Part shown: in pieces, positions 1 to 6,408 of the stretch
Numbering within the stretch: position 1 is the stretch's first letter
Layout: each line of letters begins with the position of its first letter
From: JAQVSV01 sp041667045
Lineage (GTDB): Bacteria; Elusimicrobiota; Elusimicrobia; Elusimicrobiales; Elusimicrobiaceae
DNA length: 14,270 bases
Reading direction: 5' to 3'
Assembly: GCA_041667045.1 (NCBI GenBank)
Contig: JBAYFS010000043.1
Location: forward strand, 1 to 14,270
Position numbers and translations under genes: made by a program
The notes under the pieces: generated by a model
Databases searched by the model: none
What the model saw: the letters and a program-made list of their open reading frames with translations, nothing else
Told to the model about the DNA's origin: nothing

Positions 1-663
1 GGGCAGAAATGTTCCGCGGCAAGCAGAGCGTTCATCCCAAAATCAATATGGCCCAGAGTGCGCGCTCAGGTTGAGACCATGACCGCGGCCCTGAAAATGG
101 GCGATGTTATGGATTTCCGGAACCTGGTAAACGCCGTTATTGACCGGAACGCGTTTAATAACATCAAGCGTTATATTGATTTCGCGAAAAAGTCGAAGGA
201 CGCTGAAGTGATTATCGGCGGGAACTGTGACGACAAAACCGGCTATTTCGTGGAGCCGACCGTTATTTTGGCGAAAACGCCGCATTTTAAAACTATGGTT
301 GAGGAGATCTTCGGGCCCGTCATGACGGTTTACGTTTATGACGACAACAAATTGGACGCCGCGCTTGAAATGTGCGACACCGCCTCCGCCTATGCCCTGA
401 CCGGCGCGGTTTTCGCGCAGGACCGGGAGGCTATAGTCAAAATGAGCCGAGCACTGGTAAATTCCGCCGGAAACTTCTACATAAATGACAAACCGACCGG
501 TGCGGTTGTCGGACAGCAGCCGTTTGGAGGTTCGCGCGCTTCCGGCACGAACGACAAGGCCGGCAGCATGCTCAATCTTTTAAGATGGGTCACGCCGCGC
601 GCGGTAAAGGAGAATTTCGTACCTCCCTACGAATGCGGGTATCCTTTCATGGGAGAAGAATAA
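1..663 (+). CDS. Delta-1-pyrroline-5-carboxylate dehydrogenase, C-terminal part (5' end outside window)
   Basis: This is an aldehyde dehydrogenase that would oxidise glutamate semialdehyde (from pyrroline-5-carboxylate) to glutamate with NAD+, the second step of proline breakdown, in the cytoplasm. The reading frame is open from base 1, so the gene starts upstream; the GTG at 58 is not the real start. The first visible residues, GQKCSAASR, are the ALDH active-site motif, with the catalytic Cys at bases 10-12. Further on are EEIFGPV (visible residues 101-107), whose Glu-Phe pair binds the NAD ribose in the family, and QQPFGGSRASGTNDKAG (from about residue 172). The YINDKPTGAVVGQQPFGG stretch and the C-terminus match the ALDH4A1/RocA-like group better than generic ALDHs. 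About 220 residues are present, a little under half of a typical enzyme of about 540. A strong terminator follows. The family is certain; the P5C substrate is inferred from recalled similarity. Confidence 0.9.
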   Translation, partial: GQKCSAASRAFIPKSIWPRVRAQVETMTAALKMGDVMDFRNLVNAVIDRNAFNNIKRYIDFAKKSKDAEVIIGGNCDDKTGYFVEPTVILAKTPHFKTMVEEIFGPVMTVYVYDDNKLDAALEMCDTASAYALTGAVFAQDREAIVKMSRALVNSAGNFYINDKPTGAVVGQQPFGGSRASGTNDKAGSMLNLLRWVTPRAVKENFVPPYECGYPFMGEE

Positions 664-679
664 GTCTTTTTTACGGCAT

Positions 680-716
680 GATGTGCGGGGCCGCATAGCC
701 CCGCACATCGGTTTTT
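680..716 (+). terminator. Rho-independent terminator after the P5C dehydrogenase gene
   Basis: A perfect 12-bp stem (680-691 with 698-709), a 6-base loop CGCATA, and then GG plus five T (712-716). It lies 17 bases after the stop codon and separates this gene from the amylase transcription unit. Confidence 0.92.
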
Positions 717-747
717 AGGCCCGGAAACGACATAGGTCTAAAGTCCC

Positions 748-776
748 TTGTCCGGAAACGCCAGCCGGCATATATT
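748..776 (+). promoter_or_regulatory. Probable sigma-70-type promoter of the alpha-amylase gene
   Basis: TTGTCC (748-753), a 17-base spacer, then TATATT (771-776). An alternative -10, TATTAT (773-778), overlaps it. Transcription would start near 783-785, leaving only 6-8 bases before the ATG at 791. No Shine-Dalgarno sequence is present in this interval. The -35 box touches the second copy of a 9-bp direct repeat. Confidence 0.6.
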
Positions 777-790
777 ATCAGTACCTTTTT

Positions 791-2110
791 ATGAAACGGC
801 ATATATTTTTTATTCTTGTATCAGCTGTCGCTCTTTTCCCCGTATCAGGATACGGGGAGGATTCACCGCAGGCCGAACGCGCGGGAGCGGCGGTCCGTCC
901 TTCCGCTAAACCCGTTCCTGGCTACGCCAGCCAGCCGGGCCGTCCGAGAAAGGACATGCGCTATTCGGTTATGATGCAGGGTTTCCACTGGGAATCGCAT
1001 AAAGCTTCGCCCTGGTGGCTGGTAATAGCCAATAACGCCAAAGAACTGGCCCAGGCGGGCTTTGATATGATCTGGCTGCCGCCTTCCCAGCAGGCGGCGA
1101 GCGACGAGGGCTACATCCCCGTACAGCTTTACAATCAGAATTCCCTTTATGGCACGGACCGCCAGCTTAAAACGGCGATAGCCAGTCTTCACGCCAACAA
1201 TATTCTTGTGTTAGCCGATGTCGTGATCAACCACCGGGTGGGGTCGTCTAATTGGGCGGATTTCACAAACCCGTCCTGGGGGCCGGAAACCGTTTGTTCC
1301 AATGACGAATGGCCTTACGCCAAAGGCGCGCCGGATACCGGAGCCGGTTTTCCCGCCGCCCGAGATATTGACCACACTAACGCCGCAGTAAACAAAAGTA
1401 TTTCGGACTGGATGCTCTGGCTGCGCAATACCGTCGGTTATGACGGCTGGCGCTATGATTATGTGAAGGGTTACGCCGGAAAATTCGCGGGTCATTACAC
1501 CCAGACCACGATGCCGGTTTTTTCAGTGGGCGAGGTCTGGACCGATCTTTCGTACGGAAATGCCGACGGGCATCGGCAACTTATCTGCGACTGGATTAAT
1601 TCAACCGGCGGGCAGGTTTCAGCTTTCGATTTCACGACAAAGGGAATGTTGCAATACGCCGTAGCCACCCGGGAATACTGGCGCCTGCGCGACGCGCAGG
1701 GCAGGCCTTCCGGCCTGATAGGCTGGTGGCCTGAAAAAGCAGTGACTTTTATTGATAACCACGACACCGGCCCTTCAACCGGCGGAGGACAGAATCACTG
1801 GCCGTTTCCGGCGGAGAATATCATGCAGGGATACGCGTACATTCTTACCCATCCCGGCATACCGTGTGTTTACTGGGTTCATTATTTCGACTGGTCGCTA
1901 AAGGGAGAAATAAGGACGCTTATCACCATTCGCAAGCGGCAGGGCATCAACGCCGTAAGTCCCATTACCATTTTAGTCGCGGATAGCGCGAAATACGCCG
2001 CGATGGTCAACAATAACACGGTGGTTAAAATAGGGCCGGGCTCCTGGGCCCCGGGGCAAGGCTGGGAACTCGCCACTTCAGGAAAAGATTACGCCGTGTG
2101 GACAAGATAA
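791..2110 (+). CDS. Secreted alpha-amylase, GH13, plant-like
   Basis: This would be an endo-acting alpha-1,4-glucan hydrolase that cuts starch or glycogen outside the cytoplasm. Residues 1-22 form a Sec signal peptide (KRH, hydrophobic core, cleavage near GYG/ED). Residues 23-55 form a Pro/Ala/Arg-rich linker, followed by a GH13 (beta/alpha)8 barrel starting at MMQGFHWES (61-69). The conserved GH13 regions are present: DVVINHR (143-149), GWRYDY with nucleophile Asp223, GEVW with acid/base Glu248, and FIDNHD with transition-state Asp325. IMQGYAYILTHPGIPCVYW (344-362) and the short C-terminal beta domain ending in KDYAVWTR closely resemble cereal alpha-amylases (GH13_6 type), whose length is similar. 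Domain B keeps the Asp-rich segment DTGAGFPAARDIDH (182-195), which in the plant enzymes takes part in calcium binding. The gene is monocistronic, flanked by terminators, with no ribosome-binding site near the ATG. GH13 amylase is near certain; the subfamily comes from recalled similarity. Confidence 0.95.
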   Translation: MKRHIFFILVSAVALFPVSGYGEDSPQAERAGAAVRPSAKPVPGYASQPGRPRKDMRYSVMMQGFHWESHKASPWWLVIANNAKELAQAGFDMIWLPPSQQAASDEGYIPVQLYNQNSLYGTDRQLKTAIASLHANNILVLADVVINHRVGSSNWADFTNPSWGPETVCSNDEWPYAKGAPDTGAGFPAARDIDHTNAAVNKSISDWMLWLRNTVGYDGWRYDYVKGYAGKFAGHYTQTTMPVFSVGEVWTDLSYGNADGHRQLICDWINSTGGQVSAFDFTTKGMLQYAVATREYWRLRDAQGRPSGLIGWWPEKAVTFIDNHDTGPSTGGGQNHWPFPAENIMQGYAYILTHPGIPCVYWVHYFDWSLKGEIRTLITIRKRQGINAVSPITILVADSAKYAAMVNNNTVVKIGPGSWAPGQGWELATSGKDYAVWTR

Positions 2111-2124
2111 ACTTTCAGCCATAA

Positions 2125-2163
2125 AAGAAAAAGGCGGCGTTTTTAAACGCCGCCTTTTCTTTT
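2125..2163. terminator. Bidirectional terminator shared by the amylase gene and metK
   Basis: A perfect inverted repeat pairs AAGGCGGCGTTT (2131-2142) with AAACGCCGCCTT (2145-2156). A-rich sequence lies on the left and T-rich sequence on the right, so both strands read as a GC-rich hairpin followed by a T tract. It sits between the convergent stop codons at 2110 (amylase) and 2178 (metK). Confidence 0.93.
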
Positions 2164-2177
2164 GCAATTTTCCAGAA

Positions 2178-3377
2178 TTATTTTTTTACGGCTTTCTTCG
2201 CCGGCGCGGATTTCTTGCCCAGGACCTCGGCGCGCAGCTTTGCGGCCATATCCGTTTTCTCCCAGGAGAAGACATTCCGTCCGAAATGCCCGTAGGACGC
2301 GGTTTTCCGGTAAACGGGATTACGCAGTTTCAGTGTTTCGATAATCCCTTTAGGCGTGAGTTTAAACAGCTTGCGAACCGCCGCCACCAGCGTGGAGTCG
2401 TCAACAACGCCGGTGCCGCAGGTGTCAATGTAGAGGCCGACGGGGTCAGCCACGCCTATCGCGTAAGCCAGCTGGATGGTGCATTCTTCCGCAAGGCCGG
2501 CCGCCACGATGTTTTTGGCTATGTAGCGCGCCATATAGGCCGCAGAACGGTCCACTTTTGTGGGATCTTTGCCGGAGAAAGCTCCACCGCCGTGCGCAGT
2601 GCGCCCGCCGTAGGTGTCCACGATGATTTTGCGGCCCGTCATGCCCGTGTCCGACTGGGGTCCGCCTATAACGAATTTACCCGTGGGGTTAACGTAAACG
2701 TTGGTGTCTTTGTCCATGCAGGCGCCAAGAACCGGCTTGATAACCGCGTCGATAATTTCTTTGCGGGCTTTTTCGGTTATTTTCTCGCCGGTTTTGTCCA
2801 GAATGTCGGCCGTGTGCTGGGTGGAGATGACAACGGTTTCAACCCGGTGCGGCTTACCGTCGCGGTATTCAACAGTCACCTGGCTCTTCCCGTCCGGCCC
2901 GATGTAGGGCAGAATCCCGTTCTTGCGCACTTCCGCCAGCCGCATGGTCAAAGCGTGTGCCAGTTCAAGGGGAAGCGGCATCAGCTCCTTGGTTTCGTTG
3001 CAGGCGAAGCCGACCATAAGACCCTGGTCGCCCGCGCCGCCGACGTCAACGCCCTGGCTAATGTCGGGGGACTGCTTGCCGATGACGTTTATCACCGCGC
3101 ATGTTTCGCAATTGAATCCGTATTTTATATCGGTGTAGCCGATATCTTTGATAACGCTGCGGGTAAGAGTGTCAACATCAATCCAGCCGGAGGTGGTGAT
3201 TTCACCGCCCACCACTACCATGCCGCGCGTAATATAAGTTTCGCAGGCTACGCGGGCGGTTTTGTCCTGCCGTAAAATTTCGTCTAAAACCGCGTCGGAA
3301 ATATTATCGCATACCTTGTCGGGATGCCCTTCCGTTACCGATTCGGAAGTCATGAAACATATTCCTTTTTTAATCAT
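2178..3377 (-). CDS. metK: S-adenosylmethionine synthase
   Basis: This cytoplasmic enzyme makes S-adenosylmethionine from methionine and ATP, releasing phosphate and diphosphate. The family signatures are intact: TSESVTEGHPDKVCD near the N-terminus (catalytic His18), GGEITTSGWID (57-67), GAGDQGLMVGFACNET (114-129) and GGGAFSGKDPTKVDRS (263-278, phosphate-binding loop). At 399 residues it is a little longer than the usual 380-395. The extra length is a Lys/Ala-rich tail (GKKSAPAKKAVKK, 387-399). The start at 3377 is chosen because AAGGAG (3385-3390) lies 7 bases upstream. Met9 (codon starting 3353) also has a GGA-rich stretch before it and would give an N-terminus closer to most homologues, so it stays possible. 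It is transcribed alone, away from the transposase-fragment gene and towards the amylase gene, with a shared terminator. Confidence 0.98.
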   Translation of the reverse strand: MIKKGICFMTSESVTEGHPDKVCDNISDAVLDEILRQDKTARVACETYITRGMVVVGGEITTSGWIDVDTLTRSVIKDIGYTDIKYGFNCETCAVINVIGKQSPDISQGVDVGGAGDQGLMVGFACNETKELMPLPLELAHALTMRLAEVRKNGILPYIGPDGKSQVTVEYRDGKPHRVETVVISTQHTADILDKTGEKITEKARKEIIDAVIKPVLGACMDKDTNVYVNPTGKFVIGGPQSDTGMTGRKIIVDTYGGRTAHGGGAFSGKDPTKVDRSAAYMARYIAKNIVAAGLAEECTIQLAYAIGVADPVGLYIDTCGTGVVDDSTLVAAVRKLFKLTPKGIIETLKLRNPVYRKTASYGHFGRNVFSWEKTDMAAKLRAEVLGKKSAPAKKAVKK

Positions 3378-3416
3378 CAGTCAGCTCCTTAAATTTCATC
3401 GTTAAATATCAATGCT

Positions 3417-3422
3417 ATTATA
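3417..3422 (-). promoter_or_regulatory. -10 element of the metK promoter
   Basis: A perfect TATAAT on the minus strand (3422 down to 3417). The start of transcription would be near 3410, giving a leader of about 33 bases that contains the AAGGAG ribosome-binding site. The -35 region falls in the GC-rich palindrome at 3435-3454 and has no good TTGACA match. Confidence 0.6.
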
Positions 3423-3434
3423 TCATATGTAAAA

Positions 3435-3461
3435 CCGCGCATTTGCGCGCGCGGCGTTTTT
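3435..3461. repeat. GC-rich palindrome between the divergent metK and transposase-fragment genes
   Basis: CCGCGC (3435-3440) and GCGCGG (3449-3454) are inverted copies around an 8-base loop, with four A on the left (3431-3434) and five T on the right (3457-3461). It looks like a terminator on either strand. Yet it lies between two divergent gene starts, occupying the -35 region of the metK promoter and reaching towards the plus-strand -10. It could be an operator, a transcription barrier, or what remains of an IS end. Confidence 0.55.
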
Positions 3462-3464
3462 ATC

Positions 3465-3470
3465 TACAAT
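3465..3470 (+). promoter_or_regulatory. -10 element directly upstream of the transposase-fragment gene
   Basis: TACAAT ends six bases before the ATG at 3477, so a normal promoter geometry would put +1 on the A of the start codon. The matching -35 region (around 3442-3448) fits poorly. There is no Shine-Dalgarno sequence before the ATG. Confidence 0.5.
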
Positions 3471-3476
3471 GGTATT

Positions 3477-4001
3477 ATGTACAAAACGAAAGACGACAGA
3501 ACGCCGCCCCTGTTTCCGGAACTCTTCCCGCTTGGCGGCGCGCTTAATCAGGAAAACCGCTGGTGCGTCCTGGCGGAACTCATTAACTGGAACGATATTG
3601 ACGCCATTTACAGCCGTTATTTCAGCAACATCGGCCGGCCGGCGCGGGACAGCCGGGTGGTGGCCGGAATTTTCATGGTCAGCCTGCTGGAGGAAACTTC
3701 GGATGAGGCGGCTGTCGAGCTGTTCAGCGAAAACCCGTATATCCAGTATTTCTGCGGGCTGGGCAATTTCGTGACAGACGGCTCCGCCGCGGACACGCAG
3801 GTTCTCGTCCGCGCGCGGCGGCGGCTCGGCCCGGAAACTTTCGCTTTGTTCGAAAAAGAAATTCTTGAAATACTTGCCAGTCACGAAACTTTGGGATTAA
3901 AGTTTTCGCGCACCAGAAAAATAGCCAGAAAAGATTTTCGCTTTAACGCGGGGACTTTCCTTATTAAAATGGGCAGGCGCCTTACCGGTTTAAAAAAATG
4001 A
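3477..4001 (+). CDS. Stand-alone N-terminal domain of an IS5/IS1182-type transposase (DUF772-like), no catalytic domain
   Basis: The first 120 residues resemble the N-terminal domain of IS5/IS1182-family transposases: a PLFPELFPLGG opening (11-21), GRPARDSRVVAGIFMVSLL (53-71, the helix-turn-helix-like part), ENPYIQYFCGL (85-95) and the RRRLGPETF junction (114-122). Full transposases of this group run to roughly 450-500 residues and carry a DDE domain. Here the protein ends at 174 with a very basic tail (for example KFSRTRKIARKDFR, 142-155), and no DDE residues can be identified. It may therefore bind DNA but should not transpose. The frame is intact and its stop codon overlaps the next start as ATGA (3998-4001), so it looks coupled to the PfkB kinase rather than randomly decayed. 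It could be a truncated IS remnant or a domesticated regulator. The domain match is fairly sure; the role is unknown. Confidence 0.75.
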   Translation: MYKTKDDRTPPLFPELFPLGGALNQENRWCVLAELINWNDIDAIYSRYFSNIGRPARDSRVVAGIFMVSLLEETSDEAAVELFSENPYIQYFCGLGNFVTDGSAADTQVLVRARRRLGPETFALFEKEILEILASHETLGLKFSRTRKIARKDFRFNAGTFLIKMGRRLTGLKK

Positions 4002-4906
4002 GGGGCATTAAAACACTGAAAAAAGCGCTGCCGGGAAAACCCGACTGCTACTTTATCGGCCTTAACGTGGTGGACGCTCTGGCGTTCACCGCCTTGCCGT
4101 TTGAGGAAGATAAAAAAATCCGCGCCGAACATATTATGGTAGACGGCGGCGGACCCGCCGCTACGGCGGCCTGTGCGGCGGCCCGCGCGGGCCTTAAAAG
4201 CGCGGTCGTTACTTTGCTGGGGCATGACGAATGGACCGGTTTCGCGCTTTCCAGTTTCCGCTCCTTCGGCGTGGATACGCGGTTCGCCATTATCAGCGAC
4301 AAATACAAAACCCCGCTTTCACTTATAATCGTAAACTCAAAAAACGCGAGCCGCACCATTGTGTGGAATTCGCAGGGAATAAACGATATCGAATTGCCGC
4401 TCGCGCCGGCGGAATTTGCCGATATCGCCTCCGCGCCGCTGCTGCATTTTGACGGGCACATGATGAACTTCGCCGAGAAAATAGCGCCGGTCGCGAGGGC
4501 TAAAGGCGCGCTGATATCGTATGACTGCGGTTCCCCAAAAGAAGGCTGGCAGCGGCTGGCCGGGCATACGGATTTCTTTATCGCTTCGCACGCGCTGGCC
4601 GAGCAGCTAGACAGGCCGGTTGAAAAACTTGTCGAAGAACTTAAGGACAGGCACGGATTCCAGATAGCCGTAACCGCGGGCGAGAAGGGCTATTACTATT
4701 TTGATGACGGGAAGGGCGCTGTTGTCTTTGTCCCGCAGAAACGCTTTGCCGCCGTAGATACAACCGGCTGCGGCGATGTTTTTCACGGCGCGTTTCTGGC
4801 GGGTTATAAAAAATTCGGCGCATTCAGGCCAGCACTTGATTTTGCGCAGGAATTCGCCGGGCGCAAAGCGTTAAAGCGCGGCGGCCGCGCAGCCCTCAAG
4901 GAATGA
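3998..4906 (+). CDS. PfkB/ribokinase-family carbohydrate kinase
   Basis: A cytoplasmic kinase that would move the ATP gamma-phosphate onto a hydroxyl of a sugar or nucleoside. The ribokinase fold begins at CYFIGLNVVDALAF (17-30). The substrate-side Gly-rich motif is VDGGGPAATAACAAARAG (48-65). The C-terminal PfkB signature is DTTGCGDVFHGAFLAG (254-269), whose Asp260 is the expected catalytic base and whose GCGD forms the anion hole. At 302 residues it is full length for the family. The substrate cannot be read from sequence; the DTTGxGDVFHGAF form occurs in ribokinase-, ketohexokinase- and sulfofructose kinase-like members. No Shine-Dalgarno sequence is visible, and the ATG overlaps the preceding stop codon by 4 bp, so translation is probably coupled to the transposase-fragment gene. 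Phosphoglycerate mutase follows after 4 bases, which fits a role in feeding sugar into glycolysis. Confidence 0.9.
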   Translation: MRGIKTLKKALPGKPDCYFIGLNVVDALAFTALPFEEDKKIRAEHIMVDGGGPAATAACAAARAGLKSAVVTLLGHDEWTGFALSSFRSFGVDTRFAIISDKYKTPLSLIIVNSKNASRTIVWNSQGINDIELPLAPAEFADIASAPLLHFDGHMMNFAEKIAPVARAKGALISYDCGSPKEGWQRLAGHTDFFIASHALAEQLDRPVEKLVEELKDRHGFQIAVTAGEKGYYYFDDGKGAVVFVPQKRFAAVDTTGCGDVFHGAFLAGYKKFGAFRPALDFAQEFAGRKALKRGGRAALKE

Positions 4907-4910
4907 TTTT

Positions 4911-5600
4911 ATGCTGAAACTCGTTTTACTAAGGCACGGGCAGAGTGTTTGGAATCTTGAGAATCTTTTCACCGGCTGGACTGACGTTGACCTCTCGCCC
5001 GCAGGGCTTGCCGAGGCCGGACACGCCGGAGAACTGCTTTTAAAAAATGGTTTCGCTTTTGACCGCGCCTATACGTCCGTTCTGAAACGGGCTATCCGCA
5101 CGCTTTGGATAACGCTCGACCGGATGGATCTGATGTGGATACCGGTTGTCAACGACTGGCGCCTAAACGAACGCCACTACGGCGCGCTGCAGGGCCTTAA
5201 CAAGGCGGAAACTACCGCTAAATACGGCGCGGAACAGGTCCGCATCTGGCGCAGAAGCTTTGACGCCCGCCCGCCCGCGCTGCCGCCGGACGACGCCAGA
5301 AATCCCGGTCTGGATCCGCGCTATAAAAACATTCCGCGCAACGATTTGCCATCAACCGAATCGCTTAAAGACACAATCGCGCGCTTTATGCCGCTTTGGC
5401 ACGATGATATCGCTCCTCGCGTTAAAAACGGCGAGCGCATAATTATTTCCGCGCACGGCAATACCCTGCGCGCGCTGGTCAAGCATCTGGACGGCGTTTC
5501 CGACGACGCTATAGCGGATTTTGAAATACCCACGGGAATTCCGCTGGTCTACGACCTCGAGCCGGACCTGAACCCGGTAAGGAAATACTATCTGTCATGA
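4911..5600 (+). CDS. gpmA: 2,3-bisphosphoglycerate-dependent phosphoglycerate mutase
   Basis: It interconverts 3-phosphoglycerate and 2-phosphoglycerate in glycolysis and gluconeogenesis through a phosphohistidine intermediate primed by 2,3-bisphosphoglycerate. The N-terminal LLRHGQSVWN (6-15) holds the phosphorylated His9. TGWTDVDLS (21-29), SVLKRAIRT (56-64), RLNERHYGALQGLNKAE (84-100, with Glu87) and SAHGNTLRAL (180-189, with second catalytic His182) are all intact. At 229 residues it is close to the E. coli-type enzyme (about 250) and much smaller than the cofactor-independent GpmI. The start is supported by AAGGA about 9 bases upstream, inside the end of the PfkB gene. The stop codon overlaps the exonuclease III start as ATGA (5597-5600). 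Confidence 0.97.
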   Translation: MLKLVLLRHGQSVWNLENLFTGWTDVDLSPAGLAEAGHAGELLLKNGFAFDRAYTSVLKRAIRTLWITLDRMDLMWIPVVNDWRLNERHYGALQGLNKAETTAKYGAEQVRIWRRSFDARPPALPPDDARNPGLDPRYKNIPRNDLPSTESLKDTIARFMPLWHDDIAPRVKNGERIIISAHGNTLRALVKHLDGVSDDAIADFEIPTGIPLVYDLEPDLNPVRKYYLS

Positions 5601-6358
5601 AAAAACTTTTATCCTGGAACGTAAACGGCATACGCGCGGCGGAGAAGAAAGGTTTTTTGAACTGGCTGGAAGCGGAACAGCCGTATCTGCTGGGCGTGCA
5701 GGAAACGAAGGCCGAACCGGCCCAGCTGTCCGGAAATCTTTTAAACCCGAAAGGCTATTTAACTTTCTGGTCGGCGGCGGAACGAAAAGGCTATAGCGGC
5801 ACGGCGGTGTTCGCCAGAGAAAAACCGGCCGGCGTTTCCTACGGTTTCGGGATACCAAGATTCGACAGCGAAGGCCGGACAATAGTGCTGGAATATCCGG
5901 ACTTTTACTTTGTTAATATCTATTTCCCGAACGGCGGCGCGTCGCCGGAACGCCTGCAATTTAAACTGGATTTTTACGCCGCGTTTCTGGCTTTCACCCG
6001 CCAGCTGACAGCAAAAGGCAAGGCCGTTATCGTCTGCGGGGATGTGAATACCGCGCATAAAGAAATAGATCTTGCCCGTCCTAAGGAAAATGAAAACAAC
6101 ACCGGATTTTTGCCGGAGGAACGCGCATGGCTGGACAGGTTTTTTGAAACCTTTGACGATACGTTCCGCCTGTTTCACCCCGAAGGCGGGAACTATACCT
6201 GGTGGGATTTGAAAACCCGCGCGCGCGAACGCAATGTGGGGTGGCGGCTGGACTATTTCCTTATTGATAAACAGCACAGTTCGCTCGCGGCTGATTCCTA
6301 TATTCTGCCCGCCGCGCAGGGGTCCGACCATTGCCCCATAGGTTTTACTCTTAAATAA
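5597..6358 (+). CDS. xth: Exodeoxyribonuclease III (AP endonuclease, ExoA/Xth type)
   Basis: A DNA repair nuclease that cuts at abasic sites and removes 3'-blocking groups, and can act as a 3'-5' exonuclease on duplex DNA. All elements of the exonuclease III/APE1 active site are present: LSWNVNGIR (5-13, Asn8), GVQETKAE (33-40, metal-binding Glu36), NIYFPNGG (107-114, Tyr109), CGDVNTAH (147-154, Asp149 and Asn151), GWRLDYFL (215-222, Asp219) and GSDHCPIGF (242-250, Asp244 and His245). At 253 residues it is a normal single-domain enzyme without extensions. It is the last gene of the cluster and overlaps gpmA by 4 bp. An AAGGA stretch lies about 14 bases before the ATG, so coupling to gpmA translation is likely. 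The link to sugar genes looks like operon packing rather than shared function. Confidence 0.97.
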   Translation: MKKLLSWNVNGIRAAEKKGFLNWLEAEQPYLLGVQETKAEPAQLSGNLLNPKGYLTFWSAAERKGYSGTAVFAREKPAGVSYGFGIPRFDSEGRTIVLEYPDFYFVNIYFPNGGASPERLQFKLDFYAAFLAFTRQLTAKGKAVIVCGDVNTAHKEIDLARPKENENNTGFLPEERAWLDRFFETFDDTFRLFHPEGGNYTWWDLKTRARERNVGWRLDYFLIDKQHSSLAADSYILPAAQGSDHCPIGFTLK

Positions 6359-6382
6359 AAACCCCACGCAAACGGGGTTTTT
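6357..6382. terminator. Terminator of the 3477-6358 gene cluster, also usable from the other strand
   Basis: AAAAACCCC (6357-6365) pairs with GGGGTTTTT (6374-6382) around an 8-base loop. The left arm begins inside the xth stop codon. The reverse strand also reads as a hairpin plus T run, so it can stop transcripts of the convergent PAS lipoprotein gene (stop at 6409). Confidence 0.88.
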
Positions 6383-6408
6383 AAAAACCTGAATTTTAAA
6401 AAATAATT

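Noticed and set aside
58..60. GTG at 58 as start of the first gene
   Set aside because: The frame is open upstream to base 1 and encodes the ALDH active-site motif GQKCSAASR, so the gene continues to the left.
2286..3275. Long open frame (329 codons) on the plus strand opposite metK
   Set aside because: It lies wholly inside metK, resembles no family, and has the repetitive composition expected from the antisense of a GC-rich gene.
3378..3416. SAM riboswitch upstream of metK
   Set aside because: The predicted leader is only about 33 bases, too short for a known SAM riboswitch aptamer plus expression platform, and no such fold is visible.
3398..4001. Clear IS terminal inverted repeats or target duplications around the transposase fragment
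   Set aside because: Apart from the palindrome at 3435-3454, I found no matching pair of ends on both sides of the fragment.
4002..4910. Remaining DDE domain of the transposase downstream of its fragment
   Set aside because: The following sequence is a full PfkB kinase in another frame; no transposase motif was found in any frame there or on the other strand.
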